From Nocardiopsis sp. FR4 (GTDB lineage: Bacteria > Actinomycetota > Actinomycetes > Streptosporangiales > Streptosporangiaceae), in NCBI RefSeq assembly GCF_009830945.1, contig NZ_VWVV01000005.1:248001-312000 (forward strand): a stretch of 64,000 bases of DNA, written 5' to 3'. Numbering within the stretch: the stretch's first letter is position 1; each line of letters starts with the position of its first letter. Both the position numbers and the translations under genes were made by a program. This document shows, one piece after another, positions 25,963 to 34,307 of this stretch. A model generated the notes under the pieces. The model was not told the origin of the DNA. It was given only the letters and a program-made list of their open reading frames with translations, and did not search any database.

Positions 25963-26079
25963 ATGGACAACGTCTTCGTCCGCGTCGAGCAGGAGCGCGA
26001 GCTGCCGCACAACTCCGCCAGCCACAGCAACGCCCTGGTCGAGAACCCCTTCGAGGCCCCCGACACCGACAACGAGTAA
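25963..26079 (+). CDS. Candidate RiPP precursor peptide, 38 residues
   Basis: A small ORF directly after the Zur box and before the cyclodehydratase genes, with an AAGGGAG ribosome site and stop TAA. The N-terminal half is charged (VFVRVEQERELP, residues 4-15) and would be the leader. It is followed by HNSASHSN (16-23), rich in Ser and His. The tail is acidic (ending DTDNE). There is no Cys, so any azoles would be oxazol(in)es from Ser or Thr. His plus oxazole nitrogen would make good zinc ligands. No homologue is recognised; the call rests on size, position and composition. Confidence 0.78.
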   Translation: MDNVFVRVEQERELPHNSASHSNALVENPFEAPDTDNE

Positions 26080-26140
26080 CCCCCTCGACGCGGGGCCGCT
26101 CCCTCCGGGCGGCCCCGCCCCCACGCCCCGGGAGGCCCCC

Positions 26141-27031
26141 ATCACCCCCTCGCGTCTGCGCCCCGGAACGGCGCTGTTCACCCACCCCGAGGGCACGACC
26201 GCGCTCCGCGCCGCCGACGGATCCCTCTACGACATCGCCCTGCCCGCCGAGGACCTGGCCGCCGCCCGCACGGCCCTGAGCGGCGAGGAACCCTCCCCGC
26301 TGCTGGAACCCTTCGCCCGCGCCGGACACCTGGGCGAGCGCCCCGCCTGGCCCCGCGAGCGCGCCGCCGTCGGCCTCCTGTACACCCGCCCCGCACCGGC
26401 CGGGCACGGCACGGAGCGCCCCGCGCCGCCGCTCCCGCACACCGGGGCCCCACACCACGCACCCGTCCCGTCCGTGACGCCCCGGGACCCGGCGGCCCTG
26501 GACACGGCCCTGCGCCGCGCGGGCGCCGACCCCCACCCGCTCGACCCCGCCGACCTGCCCGCCGCCGCCCACGGCCTGGCCGCCCTGCTGTGGATCCACG
26601 ACGGCCCCGCCCCCCGGGCCTGGACCGGCCTGGACACCCTGCCCGAGCACGGCACCGCCTGCCTGCGCGTGAGCCGCGAGGGCCGCCACGCCCTCCTGGA
26701 ACCCCTCACCGCCGCACCCGGCGACCCCACCCACGCCCACGTGCGCGCCCGCCGCCTGGCCGCCGCCGGATCCGGACACCGCCACCAGAGCGCCTACTGG
26801 GCCGACCCCGCACCCCTGACCGGCCACGAGGCCCTCGACGCCGCCGACCTGGCCCTGGTCACCGCGCTGGCCGTGGCGGACCTGCGCGCCTGGGCCACCG
26901 GCGCCCCCGCACCCGCCGGCGACCTCACCCCCCGGGCCCTGCCCGCCACCCGGCGCCTGCGCGTGCTCGCCCTCGACTCCGGCGCCGTCCACGACCACCC
27001 GCTCCTGCCGGTCCCGCCCAGCGCCCCATGA
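26141..27031 (+). CDS. RiPP leader-binding (RRE) / E1-like cyclodehydratase partner protein
   Basis: About 296 residues. The first 80 (RLRPGTALFTHPEGTTALR onward) resemble the PqqD-like winged-helix leader-binding domain that opens TOMM cyclodehydratase C proteins. The end (RRLRVLALDSGAVHDHPLLP) matches the usual C-terminal block of the family, but the CxxC zinc pairs and an adenylation motif are missing, so it should be a docking scaffold. No ATG or GTG lies near the domain start: GGGAGG is followed five bases later by ATC (26141). The first GTG in frame (26474) would delete the RRE. Its stop overlaps the next ATG. Confidence 0.72.
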   Translation: MTPSRLRPGTALFTHPEGTTALRAADGSLYDIALPAEDLAAARTALSGEEPSPLLEPFARAGHLGERPAWPRERAAVGLLYTRPAPAGHGTERPAPPLPHTGAPHHAPVPSVTPRDPAALDTALRRAGADPHPLDPADLPAAAHGLAALLWIHDGPAPRAWTGLDTLPEHGTACLRVSREGRHALLEPLTAAPGDPTHAHVRARRLAAAGSGHRHQSAYWADPAPLTGHEALDAADLALVTALAVADLRAWATGAPAPAGDLTPRALPATRRLRVLALDSGAVHDHPLLPVPPSAP

Positions 27032-28500
27032 GCGTCCAGCACCTGAGCGTCCCCGCGCCCGACGGCGCACGCCTGGCCGCCACGCTCGTCCTGCCCGACA
27101 CCTCGCCCGGACCACACCCGGCCGTGCTCATCCGCACCCCCTACGACCGCGCCGCCCTGCTGCCCGAGGCCGCCGGATGGGCCCGCGCGGGCTTCGCGTG
27201 CCTGGTCAGCGACGTGCGGGGCCGCCACGGTTCCACCGGAGACTTCCGCCCCTACCGCGACGAGGCCCGTGACGGCACCGCGGTCCTGGAACACCTCCTG
27301 GCCACCGGCGCCTGCGACGGACGCGTCCTGCTCGCCGGGGCCTCCTACGGCGCCCACTGCGCCCTGACCACCGCGCTCACCGGCCACCCGGCCCTGCGCG
27401 GGGTCCTGGCCGCCGTCCCCGCCCTGGGCCCGGGCGAGACCGCCCGCGAGTACGGCGGCGCCGCCCGCCTGGCCTGCCGGGTGGGCTGGTGGACCGAGCA
27501 CGGAGGCACCTCCCGGCCCCGCGCCCCGCGACCCCACCGCCACCTGCTGGCCGCCCTGCCCCCCACCGACATCCCCCACCGCCTCCTGGGAACCACCCCG
27601 CCCGGCTGGGAGGAGCTGTGGCGGGCCCCCGAACGCTCACCGCTGTGGGCGGACCTGCCCCGCGCCCGCCCGCCCCTGCTGGCCGTCGGCGGAACCCGCG
27701 ACCCCTTCGCCGCCCACACCCTGGACCTGGCCCGCGCCTGGGGCGGACCCGTGCGCCTGCTCCTGGGCCCCTGGGGGCACACCCTGGACGCACCCGACCC
27801 CGGCGCGGCCCTGGCCGGACGCCGGATCGGCGCCTGCTACCTGGCCTGGGCCCGCGCCGCCCTGGACACCCCGCCCTCGGGCCGCCGCGCCCTGCTCGCC
27901 GTCAACGCCTCCGGCGCCTGGCGCCGCTTGGACCTGGACGCCCCGCCCACCCGCGGTGTGCCCGCGGACCTGGAGCGCACCGCCTTCCTCGCCGACCCCC
28001 GCGACCCGGTGCGCTCGGACCCGGACGGGGGCGAGAGCGCCGCCACCGCGCTCGCCCACACCGCGCCCCTGCCCGGGGGAGAGCTGCGCGGCCCCCTGCG
28101 CCTGCGGCTGACCGCCACCACCGACGCCCCCGACGCCGACTGGTCCGTGCGCGTCCTCCTCACCCCCGCCGACCCCGCATCGGCGTACGCCCCCCGCCCC
28201 GCCCTGCTCACGCACGCCATCGCCCGCCACCGCCACCGGCCCGGCCGCCCCCACCGCCTGCACCTGCGCACCCCGCCCGTGGGCGCCGTCCTGCCCGCCG
28301 GATCCCGGCTGCGCGTGGAGATCGCCGGACACCACTGGCCCGCCCACGCCCGCAACCCGCACACCGGCGCCGACCCCGCCCGGGCCCGCCGCCTGCTGCC
28401 CAGCCGGCGCACCGTCCACCAGGTACGCCTGTACCTGCCCTGGCACCCCGCCGGAACCGACCCCGTCCACCCCGACGACCTCCTCCAGGAGCTGACATGA
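27028..28500 (+). CDS. CocE/NonD (X-Pro dipeptidyl-peptidase-like) hydrolase
   Basis: 490 residues of the S15/CocE family: alpha/beta-hydrolase domain with nucleophile elbow GASYGAH (about 95-101), acid in GGTRDPFA, His in GPWGHTLD, then a C-terminal jelly-roll domain (from about residue 325) ending in the typical HHWPAHARNPHTG block. Relatives cleave after X-Pro at peptide N-termini or hydrolyse esters. Placed between the leader-binding and YcaO genes with ATGA overlaps on both sides, it may mature the peptide; the predicted leader ends in Pro (residue 15). There is no signal peptide. Confidence 0.85.
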   Translation: MSVQHLSVPAPDGARLAATLVLPDTSPGPHPAVLIRTPYDRAALLPEAAGWARAGFACLVSDVRGRHGSTGDFRPYRDEARDGTAVLEHLLATGACDGRVLLAGASYGAHCALTTALTGHPALRGVLAAVPALGPGETAREYGGAARLACRVGWWTEHGGTSRPRAPRPHRHLLAALPPTDIPHRLLGTTPPGWEELWRAPERSPLWADLPRARPPLLAVGGTRDPFAAHTLDLARAWGGPVRLLLGPWGHTLDAPDPGAALAGRRIGACYLAWARAALDTPPSGRRALLAVNASGAWRRLDLDAPPTRGVPADLERTAFLADPRDPVRSDPDGGESAATALAHTAPLPGGELRGPLRLRLTATTDAPDADWSVRVLLTPADPASAYAPRPALLTHAIARHRHRPGRPHRLHLRTPPVGAVLPAGSRLRVEIAGHHWPAHARNPHTGADPARARRLLPSRRTVHQVRLYLPWHPAGTDPVHPDDLLQELT

Positions 28501-29843
28501 CCGGCCCCGCACTCGACGTCGACGCCCTGGTCGACCCGGTCGGCGGCATCGTGCGCCGCCTCGTCCCGGTCGACCCCCTGCCCGGCATGCCGCCCCGCTA
28601 CCGCAGCCTGACCGCCGAGGTGGCCGACGCCCGCCGCCTGGGCGCCTGGCCCGCCGACCGGGTCAGCATGGGCGCCTCCTTCGGCGACACCGACGCCGCC
28701 CGCACCGCCGCCCTGGGCGAGGCCGTCGAACGCTACTGCGGCAACCGCGTCCCGCCCGGCCTGCGCCGCGCCACCCCGGCCGAACTCGCCCGCGCGGGGG
28801 AGGCCCACCTGGGCCCCGAGGAGCTGTCCTTCTTCGCCCCCTGGCAGTACGCCCAGCCCGGTTTCCCCTACCAGCCCCTCACCGAGGACACCGCGCTGCT
28901 GTGGGCGCGCGGCACCGAGGGCGGCGACCCCTGCTGGGTGCCCGCCTCCTGGGCCTACCTCAACTTCCACACCGGCCGGCGACGCGGCGAGCCCCGCACG
29001 CACCACCTCAACTACGCCGGGATCGCCACCGGCGCCGACCACGCCGACGCCGCCCGCCGCGGCCTCCTCGAACTCCTCGAACGCGACGCCCTGGAACTGT
29101 GGTGGCACCTGGACGGCCCCACCACCGCCATCGACCCCGACTCCGTGCCCGGGCTGACCGCCGAACTCTCCGGCACCCGCCTGCGCGTCCACCTGGTCCA
29201 CCTGCCCACCGAACACCCCGTGGCGTGCGTGGCGGCCGTGGTCGTGGACCCCGAGACCGGTGTGGTCGGCGGGGGAGGGGCCGCCCGGCTGGACCCCGCC
29301 GAGGCCTGCGTCAAGGCGGTCCTGGAGGCCGTGCACACCTGGGTGTTCACCCAGGGGCTGACCGATCCCGAGGGCTGGGTGTTCCAGGCCGTGCGCACCG
29401 GCATCCTCGCCGAGGGCCTCTACCTGCCCTTCCGCCCCGACCGCGACTACCTCGGCCACACGGGGGAGCGCTTCGAACGCGTGCGCGACCTGGGCGCCCA
29501 GGTCCAGGTCTGGCTCGACCCGCGCGTGCAGAAGGACCTGCTGGACCGCTTCACCCGGCCCGAGCGCACCGTGCGGGCCGCCGACCTGCCCGCCGCCACC
29601 GAGGCCGACCTGCGCGCCAGCCTGTCCGCCCGCGGGGTGCGCGTGGTGGAGGTGGACCTGACCACCCCCGACGTGGCGCACACCCCCTGGCGGGTGGTGC
29701 GCACCTGCGCCACCGGGCTGGTCCCCAACGCCCCGGCGGCCTTCCGCTACCTGGGCCTGCCCCGCTGGGGACAGGCCGCACGCGAGCGCGGCTGGGCCGA
29801 CCCCGACACCGGCGCGGTCCTGGCCCCGCCCCCGTTCCTGTGA
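28497..29843 (+). CDS. YcaO-domain cyclodehydratase
   Basis: 448 residues. The YcaO ATP-site signatures are visible: GEAVERY (74-80), ELLERDA (192-198) and AEACVKAVLEAVHTWVF. The C-terminus ends APPPFL, a Pro-rich tail like, but not identical to, the PxPxP end of azoline-forming enzymes. YcaO enzymes phosphorylate the peptide backbone to form azolines, thioamides or amidines. With a leader-binding partner and a SagB-like dehydrogenase beside it and no TfuA, azoline formation on Ser/Thr is most likely. The gene is coupled on both sides by overlapping start/stop codons. Confidence 0.92.
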   Translation: MTGPALDVDALVDPVGGIVRRLVPVDPLPGMPPRYRSLTAEVADARRLGAWPADRVSMGASFGDTDAARTAALGEAVERYCGNRVPPGLRRATPAELARAGEAHLGPEELSFFAPWQYAQPGFPYQPLTEDTALLWARGTEGGDPCWVPASWAYLNFHTGRRRGEPRTHHLNYAGIATGADHADAARRGLLELLERDALELWWHLDGPTTAIDPDSVPGLTAELSGTRLRVHLVHLPTEHPVACVAAVVVDPETGVVGGGGAARLDPAEACVKAVLEAVHTWVFTQGLTDPEGWVFQAVRTGILAEGLYLPFRPDRDYLGHTGERFERVRDLGAQVQVWLDPRVQKDLLDRFTRPERTVRAADLPAATEADLRASLSARGVRVVEVDLTTPDVAHTPWRVVRTCATGLVPNAPAAFRYLGLPRWGQAARERGWADPDTGAVLAPPPFL

Positions 29844-31084
29844 GCGCCCTCCGGGCCCCGGCCGACCCGGTGGCCGCGGCCCTGCACGCCGCCTGGCGCG
29901 GCGCGGACCCCGGCCCCACCCCGTCCGCCGCCCGCCCCCCGGCCGCCCGCCGCTGGCCCGGGCCGGTCCACCCGCTGGAGCGCGCCCCGGGCCGCGGGGC
30001 GGGCGCCCTGCTCGACCTCGCCCTGGCCGCCGACCCCGACCGGGTGACCGGGGGAGTGCGGCTGCGCCGGGTCCCCTCGGCCGGGGGCCGCTACCCGGTG
30101 GAGGCCCACCTGGTCGACTCCGGGACGGTATGGCGCTACGACCCGCTGCGCCACGCCCTGTGCGCCCCCGCCGCCACCGACCACCCGGGCACGGCCGTGG
30201 TGCTGGGCCTGGTGCCCGCGCGCACCGTGTGGCGCTACGGTCCGCGCGCGCTGCCGGTACTGCTGCTGGACCTGGGGCACGCGGTGGCCGCCCTGGGCGC
30301 CGCCGCCTCCGCCTGCGGTCTGCGCGCACGCGCCCTCCTGGCCCCGGGCCCCGAACTGGCCCGCGCCGCCCGCCTGCCCTGGCGGGACGGGGCCGTGCGC
30401 TGGCCCGGCGCCGCCCCCGAGTACCCCCTGGCCGTCGTCTCCCTGGAAGCCGGACCCCCCGGCCGGGAGGCCGACGCGGTGCGGCCCGCCCCCGCGATCG
30501 GGCGGGCCGCACCTTCCCCGCGCCCTCCCGCCGCCGAGTGGGAGGGCGCCCCGCCCCCGCAGGTGGACGGCGCCGCCGCGCAGATGGTGGCGGCGGCCCT
30601 GGCCCGTCTGTGCGCCGCACCCGCGGCGGAACCGCCCCTGCCCGCGGACACGGTCGGCCCCGCCGTCCTGCTGGAGCGCCGCAGCGCCCCCTGGGCGGCG
30701 CTCGCCTCCCGTTCGGACGCGCCCTCCCCCGACCCCGCGCCGGTCCTGGCCGCGGCCGCCGCCCACCTGGGCGCCGACCGGGTCGTGTGCCTGGACCCGC
30801 GCGGGCACGCCGAGGCCCTGGCCGCCCTGGCCCCGCGCTCGTGCGGCCAGCCGGCCGTGGCCGAAGCCGACCGGCTCCTGCTGCTGCTCGGCTCCCCCGC
30901 GGCGGGTCCGCACACGCTGTCCGAGCACGTGGGAGCCGGTGCCGCCGCCCACGCCGCCTGGTTGGCGGCCGCCGCCCAGCGCCGCCCGGCCCGCCCGGTG
31001 GGCTGCTGGATCGACACCCTCCTGAGCACACCCCACGGCAGGCGCCGCGTCCTGCACGCCCTGGCCCTGGGCCCCGCTGCCTGA
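29840..31084 (+). CDS. SagB-type nitroreductase-fold dehydrogenase
   Basis: 414 residues from a GTG overlapping the YcaO stop. The N-terminal half has the SagB/McbC signature RRVPSAGGRYPVEAHLV and the hydrophobic LLLDLGHAVAALGAAASACGL helix that packs on FMN. The second half is a degenerate repeat with little recognisable sequence. In linear azole peptides this enzyme oxidises azolines to azoles. Its presence separates this cluster from thioamide and amidine YcaO pathways. The sequence is unusually Ala/Pro-rich, so the catalytic Lys/Tyr could not be assigned. Confidence 0.78.
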   Translation: MSALRAPADPVAAALHAAWRGADPGPTPSAARPPAARRWPGPVHPLERAPGRGAGALLDLALAADPDRVTGGVRLRRVPSAGGRYPVEAHLVDSGTVWRYDPLRHALCAPAATDHPGTAVVLGLVPARTVWRYGPRALPVLLLDLGHAVAALGAAASACGLRARALLAPGPELARAARLPWRDGAVRWPGAAPEYPLAVVSLEAGPPGREADAVRPAPAIGRAAPSPRPPAAEWEGAPPPQVDGAAAQMVAAALARLCAAPAAEPPLPADTVGPAVLLERRSAPWAALASRSDAPSPDPAPVLAAAAAHLGADRVVCLDPRGHAEALAALAPRSCGQPAVAEADRLLLLLGSPAAGPHTLSEHVGAGAAAHAAWLAAAAQRRPARPVGCWIDTLLSTPHGRRRVLHALALGPAA

Positions 31085-31111
31085 GAAAACCGCTGGACAT
31101 ACCGGAACGAT

Positions 31112-31130
31112 TGCGATAACCATTTCCATT
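31112..31130. promoter_or_regulatory. Degenerate Zur/Fur-like box at the start of the importer genes
   Basis: TGCGATAACCATTTCCATT shares 13 of 19 positions with the perfect box at 23753 and abuts the ATG of the binding protein. A TGGACA sequence upstream could be a -35. It suggests that the importer genes can also be transcribed separately under the same regulator. Confidence 0.5.
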
Positions 31131-32132
31131 ATGAATCTCCGCTCCTCCCTCGCCGTGCCCGCCACCGTGTGCGCGCTCGCCCTGACCGCCTGCTCCGCCC
31201 CCGACGACGGCCAGGCCGCCGAGGACACCTCCGAGGCCTCGGTCCGGGCCGCCGGCCTGACGGCCGAACCCGTCGAGGCCTCCCTGAGCATCACGGACCC
31301 GCGCGGCACCGCCGTCGAACTCGACGCCGTCCCCGAACGCGTCGTCTGCCTCGTGGCCCTGTGCGACGACATCCTGCTCGAGCTGGGCCTGGAACCCGCC
31401 GCCAGCACCAGCGCCAACCTGCTCGCCCACCCCGCCTACCTCGGTGAGGACCACGGGGTCCCGATCATCCCCGGCGGGTTCGGCGGCGAGGACGTCGAGG
31501 AGATCCTGCGCCAGGAACCCGACCTGGTCATCGGCCTGGCCGGAAGCCACGAGGGCCTGGTGCCCGCCCTGTCCGAGACCACCACCGTCTGGCTCACCGA
31601 CTCCCGCAGCTGGAACGACTCGGTGGAGTACCTGCGCAACGTGGCCGCCCTGACCGACCGGGGACAGGAGCAGGCCGCCGCCGAGCAGGCCTTCTACGAC
31701 ACCCTCGCCCAGGCCCAGGCCACCGCCGCCGAGACCGGCCGGGACGAGCTCACCCCGATCGTCATCTACGGCAGCGACGGCAGCTTCCAGGTCGACTCCC
31801 GGGGATCCATCGTCGGCGGCCTGCTCGGTGAGATCTTCGACTACCCCTGGGAGGACCGCGCCACCGGCGGCCACCAGGCCGGGGGCTCGGACTACTCCAT
31901 GGAGGAGATCCTGGCCGGGGACCCCGACGTGATCTTCCTGGAGTCCTTCACCTTCTCGCCCGAGGACACCACTCTGAGCGAGCAGTTCGCCGAGGACCCC
32001 GTCTGGAACCGGATCACCGCCGTCCGGAACGGCGACGTCCACGAGGTCGACCTGGCCCCCTGGGCCACCGGGCGGGGCACCCGCGCCCTGACCGTGGTCA
32101 TCGAGGACGCCATGGAACTCACCCAGCGGTGA
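31131..32132 (+). CDS. Metallophore-binding lipoprotein (FecB/BtuF type)
   Basis: 333 residues with lipobox LTACSA (Cys near residue 21). The class III binding-protein fold is seen in ERVVCLVALCDDILLELGLE at the start of lobe 1 and DPDVIFLESF in lobe 2. It binds metal chelates for the two permeases that follow. There is no ribosome site between the box and the ATG, so the separate message may be leaderless. Together with the upstream biosynthetic genes it is the expected receptor for the modified peptide. Free metal or haem binding is less likely with this fold. Confidence 0.88.
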   Translation: MNLRSSLAVPATVCALALTACSAPDDGQAAEDTSEASVRAAGLTAEPVEASLSITDPRGTAVELDAVPERVVCLVALCDDILLELGLEPAASTSANLLAHPAYLGEDHGVPIIPGGFGGEDVEEILRQEPDLVIGLAGSHEGLVPALSETTTVWLTDSRSWNDSVEYLRNVAALTDRGQEQAAAEQAFYDTLAQAQATAAETGRDELTPIVIYGSDGSFQVDSRGSIVGGLLGEIFDYPWEDRATGGHQAGGSDYSMEEILAGDPDVIFLESFTFSPEDTTLSEQFAEDPVWNRITAVRNGDVHEVDLAPWATGRGTRALTVVIEDAMELTQR

Positions 32133-33187
32133 GCCAGGAACCCTCCCCCGTGCGGACCCCCTCCCGCACCCGGCGACCGGGGCCGCGCCCTTCCGCGGCC
32201 CCGGTGCTGGTGCTGGCGGGGGCCCTGGCCGCGGCCTGCCTGGCCGCACTGTGCCTGGGCCGCCCCTTCGTCGCCCCCGCCCAGATCCCCGCCGCCCTGG
32301 CGGGCGAGGGCCTGGACAACGTGGTCCTGATCCACATCCGCCTGCCCCGGCTGCTCCTGGGCCTGTTGGCCGGGGCCGCCCTGGGCGCCGCCGGGCTCCT
32401 GCTCCAGGAGGCCCTGCGCAACCCCCTGGCCGTCCCCGAACTGCTGGGGGTCTCCGCGGGAGCGGCGGCCGTGGTCGCCACCGTCACCGTCTTCTCCCTG
32501 CCCCTGGCCGCCCCGCTGCTGCCCGCGGCGGCCCTGGCCGGGGGCGTGGCGGGCGGCGCGGTGTGCCTGCTGGCCGCCCGCCGCGCCCGCGCCGCCGACT
32601 CCATGCTGCTCACCGGCGCGGCCGTCTCCACCGCCCTGACCGGGGTGGTCTACGCCGTCACCAGCATGGCCGACCAGTTCCAGCTGGGCCTGGTGCTGCG
32701 CTACCTCATGGGCTCGCTCGTGGGCGCCGACTGGCAGGACGTGGCCCTGGTGGCGCCCTGGGTGGGCCTGGCCCTGCCCGCCGTGGTGCTGTGCCTGCCC
32801 CTGCTGGGGGTGCTGGCCCTGGGCGACGACGGCGCCTCGGCCCTGGGCATGCGCCCGCGCACCGCCCGCGCGGTGGTCCTGGCGGTGGCCGCGACCCTGG
32901 TGGCGGTCGTGGTCGCCGCCTGCGGGCCCGTGGCCTGGGTCGGGTTCCTGGCCCCCATGCTCGCCCGCCGCCTGGCCCCGCTGGCCTCCCCGGCCGCCCG
33001 CGCGGGGTGGGCGGTGCTGCTGGGCGCCACCCTGACCGTCGCCGCCGACGTGGCCGCCCGCACGCTGCTGTACCCGATCGAACTGCCCCTGGGCGCCTTC
33101 ACCGGAACCGTCGGCGTGGTCGGCGGCCTGCTGTTGCTGCGCGGCCGCACCGGGGGAGAGGCCCTGGACTCCGGAGGAGACCGGTGA
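32129..33187 (+). CDS. FecCD-family ABC permease 1
   Basis: 352 residues, about ten membrane spans. Family segments are IRLPRLLLGLLAGAALGAAG, LRNPLAVPELLGVSAGAA and GPVAWVGFLAPMLAR. The GTG start overlaps the lipoprotein stop. It is half of the metal-chelate channel. Its coding strand is extremely C-rich, as in the neighbouring genes. Confidence 0.92.
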   Translation: MSQEPSPVRTPSRTRRPGPRPSAAPVLVLAGALAAACLAALCLGRPFVAPAQIPAALAGEGLDNVVLIHIRLPRLLLGLLAGAALGAAGLLLQEALRNPLAVPELLGVSAGAAAVVATVTVFSLPLAAPLLPAAALAGGVAGGAVCLLAARRARAADSMLLTGAAVSTALTGVVYAVTSMADQFQLGLVLRYLMGSLVGADWQDVALVAPWVGLALPAVVLCLPLLGVLALGDDGASALGMRPRTARAVVLAVAATLVAVVVAACGPVAWVGFLAPMLARRLAPLASPAARAGWAVLLGATLTVAADVAARTLLYPIELPLGAFTGTVGVVGGLLLLRGRTGGEALDSGGDR

Positions 33188-34296
33188 ACGCCCCCGCCAC
33201 CCCCCCTGCTCCCACCACTCCCGCCGCTCCGGCCGTCCCCGCACCCCCCGCACGTCCCCCCGTGCCGCCCGCCCCCTCCTCCCGGCGCCGCTTCCTGGCC
33301 CTGACCGCCCTGCTGCTGGCCGCCGCCGCCCTGGGCGCGCTGGGGCAGCTGCTCAGCGGGCGCGGGCTGGCCCCCGACCAGCTGTGGGCGGTCCTGACGC
33401 TGGACGGCACCGACCCGGTGGGCGAGCGCATCCTGTGGGGCCTGCGCCTGCCCCGGGCCGGGGTCGCCCTGCTGGCCGGGGCCGCCCTGGGCGTGTCCGG
33501 ACTGCTGCTCCAGACCACCCTGCGCAACCCCCTGGCCTCGCCCGAGCTCACCGGTGTGGGCGGCGGCGCGGTCCTGGGCGTCCTCCTCGCGCTGCGCCTG
33601 GGGCTGGCCTCCGGGCAGGCGCACACCACCGTGGTCGCCGCCATGCTCGGCGGCCTGGCCGGGGGAGCGCTGCTGTGGCTGCTGGCCGGGCGCCGCCGCG
33701 CCGACCCGGTCTGGCTCACGATCAACGGCGTCATCGTCGGTGTGGCCCTGGCCGGGGCCAACGCCATCCTGCTCGTGCTCAGCCAGGCCGAGGCGGCCGG
33801 GGCGATGCGCTGGCTCACCGGTTCGCTGACCGGTATGACCACCTCCCACCTGGCCCTGCTGGCCCCCTGGGCGCTGGCGGGCCTGGCCCTGGCCTGGGTG
33901 TACGCACCCGTCCTGGAGATCCTGCACGGCGGCGACGAGCACGCCGCGTCCGTGGGCCTGGCGCCCTCGCCCACCCGGCTGGCCGCCCTGTCCTGCGCGG
34001 TCCTGCTGGCCTCGGCCGCCGTGGCCGTGGTCGGCGTCCTGGGCTTCGTCGGACTCCTCGCCCCGCTGATCGCCACCTCCCTGGTGGGACGCCGCCCCCG
34101 CCAGCTCGTCGTGCTCTCGGCCCTGGTCGGCGCCGCGGTGGTCGCCGGAGCCGACGCCGTGGCCCAGGCGGTCACCACCCTGGTTCCCACCGGCCCCCAG
34201 ACCCAGCGCCTGGGCCTGCCCGCCGGATCGGTCACCGCCGTCGGCGGGGCCGCCCTGCTGGTGTGGGCGCTGCGCCGCCACACACCCCACGCCTGA
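33184..34296 (+). CDS. FecCD-family ABC permease 2
   Basis: 370 residues beginning at a GTG overlapping the previous stop. A 35-residue Pro/Ala-rich N-terminus precedes about ten spans with LRLPRAGVALLAGAALGVSG, LRNPLASPELTGVGGGA and GFVGLLAPLIATSLVG. It pairs with permease 1. Confidence 0.92.
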   Translation: MNAPATPPAPTTPAAPAVPAPPARPPVPPAPSSRRRFLALTALLLAAAALGALGQLLSGRGLAPDQLWAVLTLDGTDPVGERILWGLRLPRAGVALLAGAALGVSGLLLQTTLRNPLASPELTGVGGGAVLGVLLALRLGLASGQAHTTVVAAMLGGLAGGALLWLLAGRRRADPVWLTINGVIVGVALAGANAILLVLSQAEAAGAMRWLTGSLTGMTTSHLALLAPWALAGLALAWVYAPVLEILHGGDEHAASVGLAPSPTRLAALSCAVLLASAAVAVVGVLGFVGLLAPLIATSLVGRRPRQLVVLSALVGAAVVAGADAVAQAVTTLVPTGPQTQRLGLPAGSVTAVGGAALLVWALRRHTPHA

Positions 34297-34307
34297 AGGA
34301 GAGTTCC

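Noticed and set aside
28497-29843. Reading the YcaO cluster as a thioamide, bottromycin-type amidine or thiopeptide pathway
   Set aside because: There is no TfuA, no amidohydrolase, no lanthipeptide-type dehydratase pair and no radical SAM enzyme, and a SagB-like dehydrogenase is present, so the linear azole route fits better.
27837-32249. Very long open frame (about 1470 codons) on the minus strand across the RiPP and importer genes
   Set aside because: It is antisense to well-supported genes, is Gly/Ala/Arg/Pro-rich and has no domain; long antisense frames are normal at this GC content.
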